From: Aulostomus chinensis
Taxonomy: Eukaryota; Chordata; Actinopteri; Syngnathiformes; Aulostomidae
Reading direction: 5' to 3'
Length of the DNA stretch: 64,000 nt
Assembly: GCA_037954235.1 (NCBI GenBank)
Contig: JBBMOA010000003.1
Coordinates: 7,069,453 to 7,133,452, forward strand
The notes beneath the pieces are model-generated. The model made no database searches and was not told the DNA's origin. It worked only from the letters and a program-made list of their open reading frames with translations. The position numbers were made by a program, and so were the translations under genes. Of the stretch, positions 47,606 to 59,399 are shown piece after piece. Each line of letters begins with the position of its first letter. The stretch's first letter is position 1.

Positions 47606-47712
47606 TGACTGGCGACCTGTCCGGGGTGTACCCCGCCTCTCGCCCGTAGATGCTGGGATAGGCTCCAGCCCCCCCGCGACCCTTACTAGTAAGGAATAAG
47701 CGGAAGATGATG
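47606..47712 (+). repeat. SINE-like repeat, 3' fragment
   Basis: Starts GACTGGCGACCTGTCCGGGG and ends GATGATGGATGG; head and middle absent. Confidence 0.88.
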
Positions 47713-48651
47713 ATGGATGGACGATGGCTGGAGTCTTATCTTCAGCTCATTTTATTATTGAATTTTGAACTTCTGAACATTCATTAAAATTTGTTTTTGA
47801 TGTTGGCAACAATCTGTCTTTAACTTGAACTATTTAAAGAAGCTGTAATAAGTGCAAGAATAATATTGTGGAAATATAATGGGTGGACATCCTTGAGGGT
47901 CAGGCATAATCTGTATGACTTAGACCTTTTACTTAGACTTTACTTTAGAGCTTAAACTTTTGTAACATTTCCAAAAATCATTTAAAATCCACTGGACAAT
48001 TAAATGGAAGCACAGTTAATGAGAACTCTCAGTGAACTCCTGGGGATATAAAGTAAGCATCTGTGAGGTCAGCAGTTGCCTTTCTGGAGTGGGACTTCTT
48101 GGGTCTTTCTACATATAAAACCATTTACAGTGATTAAAATGACTCATAGAGGGGGTATTTCTATTCTAAGAAGTGACAAATTTATTATGAAATAAAACAG
48201 AATTGACTTGAACGGTGATGGGGTACGAAAAGTTCATCCAAAAGAATTTGATGTTTCGGATTCTTTCAGGTCAAACATATTTTACATGCAGAAAAATTAG
48301 GCGTCGACTTCACTCTATGTCTTACACCTGAAAAACCATGGGTCTGTCCATGATGACATGTGTGGCAATGATCAAAGGAGTAAATAATACCTTATCAGCA
48401 TCTCCACTGACCACTGTGGCACCTTTCTTCATAGAAACGGTTGGGTTTGTGGTTCAGGTGCACAAAATTAGCAGAGCCATTGTACTGTAGTGACTTAAAA
48501 TTGCTTGTGTGCATACAGTCTGCTGTGTATTCTGTATACATTTGTTGAGCAGTTTGTTAAGAGTTTTAATTCATTCTAAGGTCTATACTTAAATCAGGTT
48601 TCCTAGATATTTTTGTATTCTTTTAAAAGTTGACGTTGAGGTTGCTGCTCC

Positions 48652-48800
48652 AAGAATCAGAATCAGTTTTATTGGCCAAGTTTGTAGCACAAACAAGGAA
48701 TTTGACTCCAGTACACTAAACTCTCTTGAAAACCTAAGTTATGTAGAGGTTTATACGGAATAAAGATAATAGAATAAGATAAAATAAAAATATCAAAATA
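48652..48800 (+). repeat. Interspersed repeat (AGAATCAGTTTTATTGGCCA type)
   Basis: The sequence AGAATCAGTTTTATTGGCCA followed by CAAGGAATTTGACTCCAGTA is a common fish interspersed repeat. It ends 160 bases upstream of epha8 exon 2. Confidence 0.75.
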
Positions 48801-48961
48801 CTAGAACAATATATACAAGCCAACCTAGGGTATAACCTAGGGAGCAAGCGTGAAGCAGTTGACATCACACACACTGAGATACCTGACTTAGACTTAGAAA
48901 TCTTTCATCTGAATGCCATTACTGACCTCCTGTGTTGATGCTTTTTGTTCTTTCTCTGCAG

Positions 48962-49026
48962 TAAACCTACTAGATACAACAACAATCACAGGCGACTGGG
49001 GCTGGCTGACATATCCATCGCACGGG
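48962..49026 (+). CDS. epha8: epha8, exon 2 (start of ephrin-binding domain)
   Basis: A 65-base exon with acceptor TTTCTCTGCAG and donor GGG|GTAAGG. With the last base of exon 1 it encodes 22 residues, starting VNLLDTTTITG and continuing GDWGWLTYPSHG. Small second exons of this size and phase are characteristic of EphA genes. The GDWGWLTYP core is the version I associate with EphA8; other EphA paralogues have for example GELGWISYP or GDLGWIAFP. The exon ends in phase 0, so exon 3 should begin with the Trp-Asp-Ser-Ile part of the ligand-binding domain; it is not in the window. The residues form the first strand of the N-terminal jellyroll that binds ephrin-A. Confidence 0.92.
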
Positions 49027-49600
49027 GTAAGGCCTCTGTTAATATATGTACAGGGTACTTTAATACTGCACCACACACAAATGTATGTAGTACATATACA
49101 CATTTGAAAAGCTTTTGGAACTGAAGAATAGAAAATCAATGTCAAGTCAGCAACAGCATGTTCCCTGGATAATTACTGTTGTATGTATGTGAAACGAAAA
49201 CGATACAAATTCCCACCAGTGATACCTGTTGTGAAGGTTCTGTTGCTCTCCCTGTCTGAAGGAAGGGTCTCCACTTACTAAGCAGCATTATCTGGGTGCT
49301 GTGCCACTGAAGAGCTTATTACATTTGCATGTTGCAGGCAGACAAGTACATGCAATGTTACAATTATACCGACATCAGCGCCAACATTATCATCCTCCAC
49401 ATACAGTTAAGGCAACCTAGCTTCAAACCCCAAGAGGGGAAGAGGAGGGAAAGGAGACAGGAAAAGAGAAAAAGATGAAAGAGTGAGGTCACTGAGCGGG
49501 CACAGCATTGCTACATTAGCATACTGTAAAGCTACATGATAGAGGCTGGGTTAATGAATGAGGATTTTAGTCCCGATCTCTCTAGCAGTGAGATACCACC

Positions 49601-49798
49601 ATGTCCCTGACTCACCCAACTGTTAGTGAAGTGGTAGAAACATTTAACTCACCTCCAGCCGACACCACAGAAGGCGTTGTGATTGAACAGTGGCCAGGAG
49701 GAACAGATGGATTGTCTTTCAAGTCCTGGGAAGATGAGCTGGGAGAATTGGATTTGAGTTTTGGAAGAAATGATTCCCTCGGTGTAAAATCAGTGTGA
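49601..49798 (+). CDS. 65-codon open frame with coding-like composition (unknown)
   Basis: ATG in a good Kozak context (CCACCATGT) opens 65 codons and a stop, unusual here for its non-repetitive, soluble and acidic composition (EQWPGGTDGLSFKSWEDELG, then LDLSFGRNDSLG). No domain is recognised and no splice sites are obvious at its edges. It lies 575 bases downstream of epha8 exon 2 inside intron 2. It could be a retrocopy or transposon fragment, a small peptide, or chance. Confidence 0.2.
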   Translation: MSLTHPTVSEVVETFNSPPADTTEGVVIEQWPGGTDGLSFKSWEDELGELDLSFGRNDSLGVKSV

Positions 49799-49829
49799 GA
49801 GGAGAATCTGCTCTGCACTGACAGGTCCA

Positions 49830-51690
49830 CATTTTAACATCTAGGTTACACAAACTCATTCGGTCACCATGAAATAATCAGTCCTAACCTGAAGACAGCG
49901 ATCATTTATAGAGCTGAAATGTGATTAAATGGTGGAGCTTACTTTTTTAGCATTACAGTTCAACTGTGTCACATTCTCACCTTGTGCTGAATGACAAGGA
50001 CCTCAAGAGGACTGAAGAATCTGTTTTCCATTTGTCTTTGAGTGAATGAATGAATGAAAGAATTTATATCTAAAACATGAAGATATACAGACTATCCCAA
50101 AAGGGTTTACAGCCAGAATAAAACAAAAAAAATGTCCTTAATTTACTACCCTAAGTAAACCAAATATTCCATATTTATGTGCAGCTGTAATGGAGTTTTG
50201 TTGTCTGTTGCTGATTCCACTTGCCCTCAATCACCTTTTAGTTTGTACCTGTATTGTGAATTTCCCTTGGTTGCCAGGCCTTTCCTTGTTTATTAATGCT
50301 GGCACAGTGCCAGTATAAGAGGATTGAGCCCATGGTAGGTTACATGAAGCACAGCGTTATCACAAAATAATGCAATTCAGAGACACAGCTATCATTATAT
50401 TATGTTTGACCAGATTACAGAAAGTGGTGTCTGCATTTAATGTGACAAATTGCTCATATTTTGTCTGTGTTTATATTGTATTTAGCTTCCTGAGCTCCTA
50501 CACTAAGCCAACTTTTGGCTAACTTTCCTACAGAGCTGTGCCGCTTTAACAATGTGACTGACCAGTGGATTTTCATGCTGTATTCAGACACTGTATTCAT
50601 GTCCAGTGTAAAAGTAGTGGAGTGTCAGTCCATATTTCAAACAACACAATGCAGAGTGAAGGAGACTGAACAACCGCTACACAACCATTACTGAATATCT
50701 TCTCAGTGTCTCAGTTAAATAAAACAAAGACTTAACAATACTTTTCTGCATCTGTATACCTCTTGAAAAATCATTTCTTAAGGTGATTTTGATTTTTTTG
50801 TAACTCTGTGTTTAAATAATTCCTAAATCCACTCCACAAACTGAAACACTCACACTCAGTCTAATAAGAGCACACGACGTCTGTCTTCTCTCTTCCTCTA
50901 TCTTGCTCTCTGCGGTCAATGTAAACAAATTAAAGACAGATAACCAAAACAAAATGCTAATTCCATAAATTTAAATCCAAATATCAGTGATTTACATGAA
51001 TGAGTGTGTTGGTAAGCATAAACCAGAGAAAAATAAACATAATATCATGACTGTTTTTGTAACATTAACATAAATTGTTAAATACTAACTGTCATAGGTA
51101 ACTATGTTGACTTTAAACTAGTAGATAGCAGTACAAAAGATGTGCATTTGCATGTGGAGTGGGGAAGTGAGATCTGATCAAACATGGTCACTAGACACGC
51201 CTTCATTCAAGTGATTGGATGACTTGACACATCTGAGAAGGGCTGCAAAGAACCTTGACAAATGAATACACATTTACAATAGGATGATCAAAATGTGTTG
51301 ACATAGGCTTGATAAGGATAAGTTTAAATTTTTTCAAAGTTTTATTTTAGCAGAATATTTTATAACACACTGAGATTTTGTTGCTGTAATCATTCCTTCT
51401 CAATGCTGACAGCCCACGGTGATGTTGGGAGCCTGAAACATTGTTGGGCACAGACCAAACCAGACATCTTTATTGAAGAGACAAGTGAATATAGAATGTG
51501 AGATACTGCTCCCAAAATATTCCTCTCAATCAAAAAAAAAAGAGAAAGAAATAGAGTTGAATCCAAGTTCATCCTTACAGCTTTTATTTTCAGGAAGAGG
51601 AATAAAACCCCTTTAAAAACTAAGAGCCTGACTTTGTTTGAAACAATCATATCCTTGATTGACTGTGTCCTGTTGACCTTTCATGAAAGC
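49830..51690. other. Intron-2 sequence, nothing recognised
   Basis: AT-rich, no exon or clear transposon. Some TGAATGAATGAATGAA (50041-50058) is the only simple repeat of note. Confidence 0.6.
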
Positions 51691-52165
51691 CCCACCCTGT
51701 TATGGGCACAAAGGGACCACGACCCAAGCGCAGAATCATTCGAAAAAAGAAAATTTATTTGTACGCAAAAAAACAATAAACCCCCTTGGGAAGTTACAAA
51801 AGCTCAACTCAAAATCACCACTACGGGAAAAAACTTTACTATGAAAACTAAAATGTCGAGGAGGATAAGCTCGCTAGTAACGAAGGCTCCAACGAAAAAT
51901 CACCACCAATGTGGGAACACAAGACTGAGAAATTCACTTGAGAGCAAGCCACTAGTAGTACAGTCATGAGACAAAAATCGTTTGGCAAGGAGAAAGAGTG
52001 GAGCTGGCTTAAGAAGCCCGTTGATTGGGAATTGCGTGCAGGTGAGTCCTGCTCTTGAGTGGATCAGCCCCGCCCCTCTCGACAGCTCTGGTTGAGAAGG
52101 GGAAGAAGGAAACAGGGATTAGTACACGAAAATCCATAAACACACAACCACAACACACCCCCCTT
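51690..52165 (-). mobile_element. LTR-type repeat, antisense
   Basis: Third copy of the class seen at 42968 and in the 5724 insertion: GGGACCACGACCCAAGCGCAG, then AAATTTATTTG (AATAAA on the minus strand), a run of AAC-rich sequence, and a promoter-like end with GCCCCGCCCC and GATTGGGAATTG (CCAAT on the minus strand). Termini not determined. Confidence 0.4.
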
Positions 52166-53880
52166 AGTTACTGTTGCTAGCCCGACATCCTTCTTGATAG
52201 ACGGAGTGTCAACATGTCATGGCTGGGAGAAATATACCTGTGTGTTAGTGACTCTTTTTGGAGCAATATCCTCCAGATCGAGGCAAAAGGTGTTACAGTA
52301 TGCAGTGGAGGGGTATATTCAAATTATTAAAATATGCAACGAAGGGGACACTACAACTGTCGAGGCTAAAGCATACTGCTCTCAAGCAAAATCATGTTAA
52401 TTAGCCGTCTAACGTTCTGCCAATGATATTCTAGTAATATACAATATTCACTAATAGTAACCAGAACTTTGATATCCACTTTTGTTGAAGTTCTCGCCAT
52501 GAGAGCTAGACAACACATAAGCAAGACGTTAGCTAGCTAGCTAGCTATCGTTATGGCATTAGACTATAGCCTTACCTTGGAGTAGATGTATGCATACTTG
52601 TTTATTTTTGAGACATTCAGCTGGGAGTAGGGCTGTCCACACTTTTTAATCCATTGTAGGCATCGTTCCTGATGTGTTGTCGGCTTTGGGAAGAGAAAGA
52701 ACAAGACTCCACAACCAAACTCTTGGGCTACCTACTGCCGGATTTACAAAATCCATAGGCACATTGCTTTGTTTACTAGTATGGGTTGCTAGGATGTTGC
52801 AGATTGGACAGTGATTGTTTGGGGGCGGGGTTTTGTAAAAGGTCAATTCTTTGTTCCACTTGGATCACTGATTGTGTCCTCTGCCTCTCTCTGCCTGTGT
52901 TTGTAACCAGGATTCCCTTAGCTTGGGCTGCAGCCTTATCTGGTGGAAGTGTAAATTAAAAATTATAAAGTGTTACTGAAATGATAATGGTATGACATGT
53001 AGACTTACATTTTCATGTGGTTTTCTGCCACTTTTCTCTCAGCCTGCAGCCACAAACTCTGCAAATGCATGGTGGAATTGTTTTATTATGTAAATTGAAA
53101 TCTTTAGTCAGTCCAACATAGTTTGTCTCAACTTTGAATTCACTGTCATGAAAGAAACTAAAACATTAATATTGACAAATTCACAAAATCAAGATGTTTT
53201 TCTTCTACATCACATAGTGGGATCATTAGACAGTGTTTTAGTGGCGCCTGGAACACATCCTGCTCAGGTCAGGAATAGTGTGCCACTGTTACGCCTCACC
53301 ATCTGTATAAAAGAGACGGAACACTCCGCCCCTCAGCCACCAGCAGATGTAGTGCAACACTGAATTGACTGCTGGAACAGCACAACAGAAATGCTGTTGA
53401 CACTTGGTGCATGTGTTGTTGAACACCAGAATGATTCTCATGCTGGGTGTTTGGTTTGTTTCTTTGTAAACAAACAAAACGCCATAAAAATGCCATCAAT
53501 TGCTGGTATCAGGGAATGCGTGTAAATGTGGCTCATGGTTGTTGCTGTGTGTCTTTGTGTGTGTGTGTGCATGTATGAAGTGAGAAAAATGTAGCTTAGA
53601 TCTAATAGGATCAGTGATAAATTTGTATTATGACAGTTTGTTACTCTCCCTTTCTTATGCAGCTACACACTCACACACACACACACACACATACGTATCA
53701 TGCATGATACATAATGATGATCTCTGTGGAATCATTGTTTTTTTACCTCAGGTTGACAGTTTACAGTAGTATAAATGTGTCACACAAGTTCCAGCAATAC
53801 TTCAGCCTCCCTCTGTTCTAGGCAGAAGTGCCTCTTTAACAGTCAAGAAAACCCAGATGAGACATCTATTATCTAATGAT
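52166..53880. other. Intron-2 sequence, nothing recognised
   Basis: No supported exon. Contains a short (GCTA)n run at about 52530-52546 and a (CA)n tract near 53667-53692. Confidence 0.6.
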
Positions 53881-53909
53881 TGTAATGAAAAGCCATTTTC
53901 TGTGCATGT

Positions 53910-53910
<1 letters not shown>

Positions 53911-53970
<60 letters not shown>
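53911..53970. repeat. (CTAT)n microsatellite
   Basis: Fifteen uninterrupted TATC units. Confidence 0.95.
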
Positions 53971-54266
53971 CACACAAGCATATACTGTATATGTACATGC
54001 ACATATATGCATGCACAAAGTTTGCCAGATGACACTGTCTGAGTCTTTGTGTGTGTGTATGTGTGTGTGTGTGCGCGCACGCACATGTGTGTGTTATGCC
54101 TTTATTAACACACTGACCTCAACCTCTATATATCTCATGAAGATGACATCATGACAGATCACGTCTTAGACTCCAGGGGCTTCTTTCATTGAATTTATTC
54201 AGGCAATAGTTAGGATACCCATGGGCTGTCCCATGAGCATCTTTCTCTGTTTTTCTCTCTCAATCT

Positions 54267-54268
<2 letters not shown>

Positions 54269-54315
<47 letters not shown>
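54269..54315. repeat. (CA)n microsatellite
   Basis: About 23 CA units. Confidence 0.95.
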
Positions 54316-54318
<3 letters not shown>

Positions 54319-54856
54319 ACTGTCAGTTGTATCGATCGTGGGGTGGCCAGTGGATGAACCTGTCTTGGCCAACATGACAGGCCAACACGACTGGAAGATA
54401 ATGAAGTCTTCCTACCCTATCAAGCTGTAAAAGAGTGAGAGAGCATGTGTGTATTTGTGTGTGTGTGTGAGACAGAAAGAGAGAGTGAGAGAGAGAGAAA
54501 GATGATAAATGTGGGCAATGGAAGCCATGATAAGGAGAAGCAAATGATGAGCATAAGTGTCAAAAGCCTATAGTATGCTACCATAACTCTATCTCCATCT
54601 TACTCTAACTTTTTACTTAACACAGTCACACAAACATAGACACACACAAATCTGGCCATTCAGAACCTGGTTATCTGATACTTGAGTCTCAAAGACAAGC
54701 TTCTTAGTCTAAGCTTTTTAGTCGAAAATTCATTTCCCTCATATTAATAGAAATGAAACAATAAATGAAGAACAATTATTGATGTTTGTCTTTTCAATAC
54801 ACCAAATGAAGCTGTTTAATGCTCTCAGTTATTTGAATAGAAATGTTTGTGAGGTG

Positions 54857-55218
54857 GCGGCACGGTGGTGCAGTTGTTAGCACTGTCACCTCACAGCAAG
54901 AAGAGTCCCGGCTCAGGCTCGGGATCTTTCTGTGTGGAGTTTGCATGTTCTCCCTTTGCCTGCGTTGGTTCTCTCCAGGTACTCCGGCTTCTTCCCACCG
55001 TCCAAAGACATGCAACCGGGGACGAGGTTAATTGGATACTCTAAATTGACCGTAGGTATGACTATGAGTGTGAATGGTTGTCTGTCTATATGTGTTGGCC
55101 CTGCGATGGACTGGTGACCTGTTCAGGGTGAACCCCGCCTCTTGCTCAAAAGCCGCTGGGATAGGCTCCAGCCCTCACGCGACCCTTAACAAGAATAAGT
55201 GGAAGAAAATGGATGGAT
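54857..55218 (+). repeat. SINE-like repeat, near full length
   Basis: The head GGCGGCACGGTGGTGCAGTTG is clear, but the B-box region is deleted (AAGAAGAGTCCCGGCTC). The body and the tail AAAATGGATGGATG are intact. It is followed by TTTGTGAGG, which also precedes it at 54846, so GTTTGTGAGG may be the target-site duplication. Confidence 0.92.
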
Positions 55219-55469
55219 GTTTGTGAGGTTTAATTTAGGCTTCTAACATGCTAGCCATGTAGTTACGAACACTTGTGTCACATGTGTACTGCTGTTACAC
55301 ACAAGGCCATAAATCCATAGGTCAGAGGTTGGAGTAGATGGAAGTTCTTGCTGGTGTTCATTTTCTTGAAGAATGGAATCAGTAAGATGCACATTAATCA
55401 GCATTTAAGCATGATGCATCAATTCATATATGCCTGAACAATGACAAATTAATAGAAGTCCTAAGGCAA

Positions 55470-55470
<1 letters not shown>

Positions 55471-55535
<65 letters not shown>
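55471..55535. repeat. (TA)n microsatellite
   Basis: About 32 TA units. Confidence 0.95.
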
Positions 55536-55537
<2 letters not shown>

Positions 55538-55912
55538 CAAGAAACAGGACAGCACAGAAACAGCACATCACACATGACAGAGCTTTTCAGGTTAAAAATA
55601 TACATTGCGCTTAAAGCCCCCTGGACCAAACATCAAAGGTTGGAATTGATGCACAACTTGTTTATTTTTTGCCAGTGTTTGTGTTTTTTCAAAAACCTTT
55701 TAATAGTTTTCACTGATTTGTAGTAGCAAGTTACACAAAGATTTTGTCTCTCTAACAGCTATTACCATTTGACTCTGGTATTTCTCCCATTATTATTTTT
55801 TCTTTCTCTGGATGAAATAGTATAATGCTGGAGAGCAATTGGGCAACTCTTGCAATCGTCATTGCTTCATATTGCACTCTTACTGCAAGCAGGAGTTAAA
55901 GATAAAACAGTG

Positions 55913-55947
<35 letters not shown>

Positions 55948-56605
55948 ATGTTATTAAAACATATATGTTGGAGAAATTAGTTGCAATATAATGATTTATT
56001 TACCCCCTTTATTCAGGGAATCTCAATCCGATCCGCTACTACTGAGCAGCTCAGCGCTGCAAGCACTGCTTTTCACTTTAATCACCAGGTTCATCCTGCC
56101 AGTCAGGGGATTGAATCAGCGACACTTCGGTAACAAGCTCCCTTCGTCAACTTTAGACCACTACTCCCTTTGATAAAATATAATTGAAGATATATGTCAA
56201 GTTGGCCACGGACTAATTTTAGAATGTTGAAACTTGCAAAATCACCTTATTTTTTTTTTACCAAAAGTGGTCCATCAAACATGTTCTCCGGCAGGTTGGG
56301 TTAGAGTAGCAGCCTCTGATTATCCGTCACAACTGTTTTCAGTGGAGGCATCACACGCCTGCTGCCTTCACACCTCAACAAAATTAAATAGGGACAAGGA
56401 CAGAAACTGTTTTTTAATGCACGGTGAGACATGAAGAAATGAAAAATGACTGTTCTACTTAAAATACAAAGGCCCTATTATGTTGATGTTTTCCAGTTGT
56501 CCATCTTGGGCTCAGATTGTGAAAGCACCTTGGCATGTGTAAAATAGTGTTATAGCAAAATTACCAGGGGTCATCAATGGATCTACAGTCTGGTTTTAGC
56601 TAGCC
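55536..56605. other. Intron-2 sequence, nothing recognised
   Basis: No supported exon; a (CA)n tract at 55914-55945. Confidence 0.6.
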
Positions 56606-56611
56606 ACTTAA

Positions 56612-58090
56612 GTCAAGTCAAGTCAGTTTCATTTTTTTTTTAGCACCAAATCACAACAAAAGTTATCTCATGACACTTTACAGGTAGAGTAGGTCTTGTA
56701 CCAGACTTCTAACAGCGGCGACAAAAACCTTCTTTTAAACAGGCAGGAACGTCGAGCAGATGCAGGCTCAAAGGAGGGGAAAGAAAGCAGCAGAGCGGGG
56801 CAGAGACAAAGACATAATGGAGAAAGACAGACATTCAGAGGGAACAAGAGGGACAGAGATAAAGGGGAAGAGAATGATGGACAGATTGGGGACGTGAACT
56901 GACTGGAAGGAGAAGAATGGCAAACACGAACAACTAGCTACCAATAATCATATCTACAAGGTTCAAAACAAGCAATTAACTCCAGCATAATATGAGCAGT
57001 TATATGGTAGAAAACAGAATGCTGATGCTAATGTGAATACAGTATTGAGAATACTGATATGAATACTAATAGTACTAATACAAATACTGATGCTAGGGGT
57101 GGCAGCTTGAGCCTCTTCAGGTCTGTAGCCTCCTCCAGCAGCAGCATCAGACAGGCATCTGGGAATAAGGGAAGCACAAAGGCTACGGAAAAGAAGACGA
57201 GTTAGTAACGTGTTTCTACAAGAAGACAGAGAGGAGAAGAGAGAAGCCCAGTCTATCATGGGAGATCCCCTGGCAGTCTAACCCTAGAGCAGCCCTAACT
57301 ATAAGCTTCATCAAAAAGGTCTTAAGTCTACCCTTAAATGTAGAGAGGGTGTCTGCATCCCCTGTGGATCTGCATCTGCATTCCAGAGGAGGGGAGCCTG
57401 ATAGCTGAGGGCTCTGGCTCCCATTGTACTTTTAGAGACTCTACAAGTAACCCTGCATCCTGGGAGCAAAGGGTTCTAGCTGAATAGCAGGGTATTATGA
57501 GCTCTGTCAGATAAAAAGGTGCCTGGTTTTTGAGGGCTATGTATGTTAGAAGAATAATTTTGAATTGTATTCTGAAACTAACAGGAAGCCAATGTGGAGA
57601 AGCCAGTACAAGAGAGATATGGTCTGTTTTTCCTGTTCTTATCAATATGTGAGCAGCAGCATTTTGGAACAGTTGGACAGTGTTTAGTGAGATATTGGTG
57701 CAGCCTGATAGGAGGACATTGCAGTAGTCCAGCCTTGAAGTAACAACAGCATGGACTAGTTTTTCTGCATCTTTTTGAGACAGGATGTGTCTGATCTTCG
57801 TGATGTTACGTAGATGAAATAAATCAGGCCTAGAGATTTGCTTAATGTGGGAGTTAAAGGACAGTTCTGGATCAAAGAGAACTCCTAGGTTCCTTACAGT
57901 AGTGCGGGGGGCCAAGGTAATGCCATCCAGGGTACCTATCTCATTAGATAGGGTGTTTCTAAGGTGTTTTGGAGTTTTTTGCAGGTTTTTTTTAGAGTTT
58001 GATAAAAGAAATCCATCCATGTTTTTATTACCTCTAGACAAGCCTCCAGTTTAGTCAACTGATTTGTTTCATGTGGATGCATTGATAAGT
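56612..58090 (-). pseudogene. L2-like LINE, 5'-truncated copy with 3'UTR
   Basis: The minus strand encodes the post-RT part of ORF2. An open frame of 235 codons (58041 to 57334) includes LRNTLSNEIGTLDGITLAP, RHILSQKDAEKLVHAVVTSR, LDYCNVLLSGC and SPHWLPVSFRIQFKIILLTY. It is far better preserved than the plus-strand copy at 1500-2806 and clearly of the same family (shared LDGITLAP and RHILSQK). The 3'UTR extends to a terminal segment near 56612-56700 (CACCAAATCACAACAAAAGT). The RT catalytic region is lost by 5' truncation. ORF2 in intact elements supplies endonuclease and reverse transcriptase. Confidence 0.85.
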
Positions 58091-58459
58091 GCAGCTGCAC
58101 ATAAACAGTGAAAGTTAAGCCAGAGTTTGAAACAGTCTTCTGTGAAGCGTTGACTACAAACCAATGTGTGGTTTGCTATTTTGCTGTGACTAAAAAACCT
58201 TATCCATTGCTCTCTCACAGCAAAGTGTCATATTGTCATTATCTTTCTTCTTAGCACTTCAACCCACTACAGCATTTACGTGTTGATCCGCCATCATCTT
58301 CTCTACTCCTCAGAATCTGAGTGGGTGGAGCGGGGCAGAGCAGGGAAGGAGCTTGTGGCCTGCCCAGTGGCTTTGTGACGTGTGAAAGCCAGTCTGCCTG
58401 ATTCTGCCTTTTAGGGTCTGCCATTGATTCACAGCGATTTGAAAAAATCCATCCCTCCA

Positions 58460-58553
58460 TCCAACTGGCCAGGGTGTACTCTCACCTGAAAGCTGCTGTG
58501 ATAGGTTCCAGCCCCCCATGACCCTTAACAGGATAAGTGGAAGAAAAAGGAAG
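58460..58553 (+). repeat. SINE-like repeat, 3' fragment, plus strand
   Basis: CTGGCCAGGGTGTACTCTCA to AGGATAAGTGGAAGAAAAAGG. It abuts the next copy tail to tail. Confidence 0.85.
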
Positions 58554-58557
58554 TGGA

Positions 58558-58942
58558 ATCCATCCATCCATTTTCTACTGCTTATCCTGTTTAGGGTGGC
58601 AGGGGGGCTGGAGCCTATCCCAGCAGCATTTGGATGAGAGGCGGGGTACACCCTGGATGGGTCACCAGTCCATCGCACCCGCCGTCCAACACATATAGCC
58701 AGACAACCATTCACTCTCACATTCATACCTACAGTTAATTTGGGGTACCAATCAGCCTCGTCCCCACTTGCATGTCTTTGGACTGTGGGAGGAAGCCAGA
58801 GTACCCGGACAGAACCCAAGCAGGCACAGGGAGAACATGCAAACTCCACACAGAAAGATCCCGTTCTCAAGCCGGGGATCAAACCCGGAACCTTCTTGCT
58901 CTGAGGCAACAGTGCTAACCACTGCATTACCTTGCCACCCCT
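58558..58942 (-). repeat. SINE-like repeat, near full length, minus strand
   Basis: Begins ATCCATCCATCCATTTTCTAC and ends with the head GCTAACCACTGCATTACCTTG. The B-box is intact on the minus strand (GGTTTGATCC). With the preceding fragment it forms an inverted pair. Confidence 0.92.
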
Positions 58943-59399
58943 GCTAAAATTCAGTGCAATGCAAATTTGGGCTTTGTTTTCTCAAGATATGTCCAGTAGC
59001 ATTAGAAAATTCCACATGAACATTAGGAAAAACATGATTTTCATCAGAGTGGGTCTTTACAGCTTCAACTCCCAAATCTGTGAGAAAACTCAGCTCTACT
59101 TCAATGAATGGACAGAGAAAGGATTGGACACCACAAGGAAAGAATAATCACACCTACATCAGGATACGGTGGTTGTGAGTAATGTCAGACTCTCAACTTT
59201 TGAAGGAAAAAGTGTTGAGTAATGTGCTAGTTAGCCAATTTACTGCAACATCATTGCTAAAGGAGCAGGCAGTATCAGCTATTTTGATGGCTTTAATCTT
59301 CTGACTTCAGCTAATTCACATCAGCTACTGTGTAGTTTTGCACAAGGCATGGTGCACGGAGATGAATATATGGACAGAGTTATGAATACTAGAAAGGGA

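Larger units (their letters stand above)
16683..48961 (+). other. epha8: epha8 intron 1 (32.3 kb)
   Basis: Begins GTAAAA and ends CTTTCTCTGCAG. Its phase is 1. A very long first intron is usual for EphA genes. It contains SINE copies, microsatellites, an L2-independent transposon cluster at 40-47.7 kb and several non-repetitive stretches that could hold enhancers. No additional protein-coding exon of the receptor was found in it. Confidence 0.8.

Noticed and set aside
48913..49107. 64-codon open frame covering epha8 exon 2
   Set aside because: Only the 22 residues from the exon are receptor; the text before and after is intron read-through, with clear splice sites at both ends.
58310..58927. 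205-codon antisense open frame
   Set aside because: It is the SINE-like repeat read through, and the same peptide text appears at every copy of that repeat.
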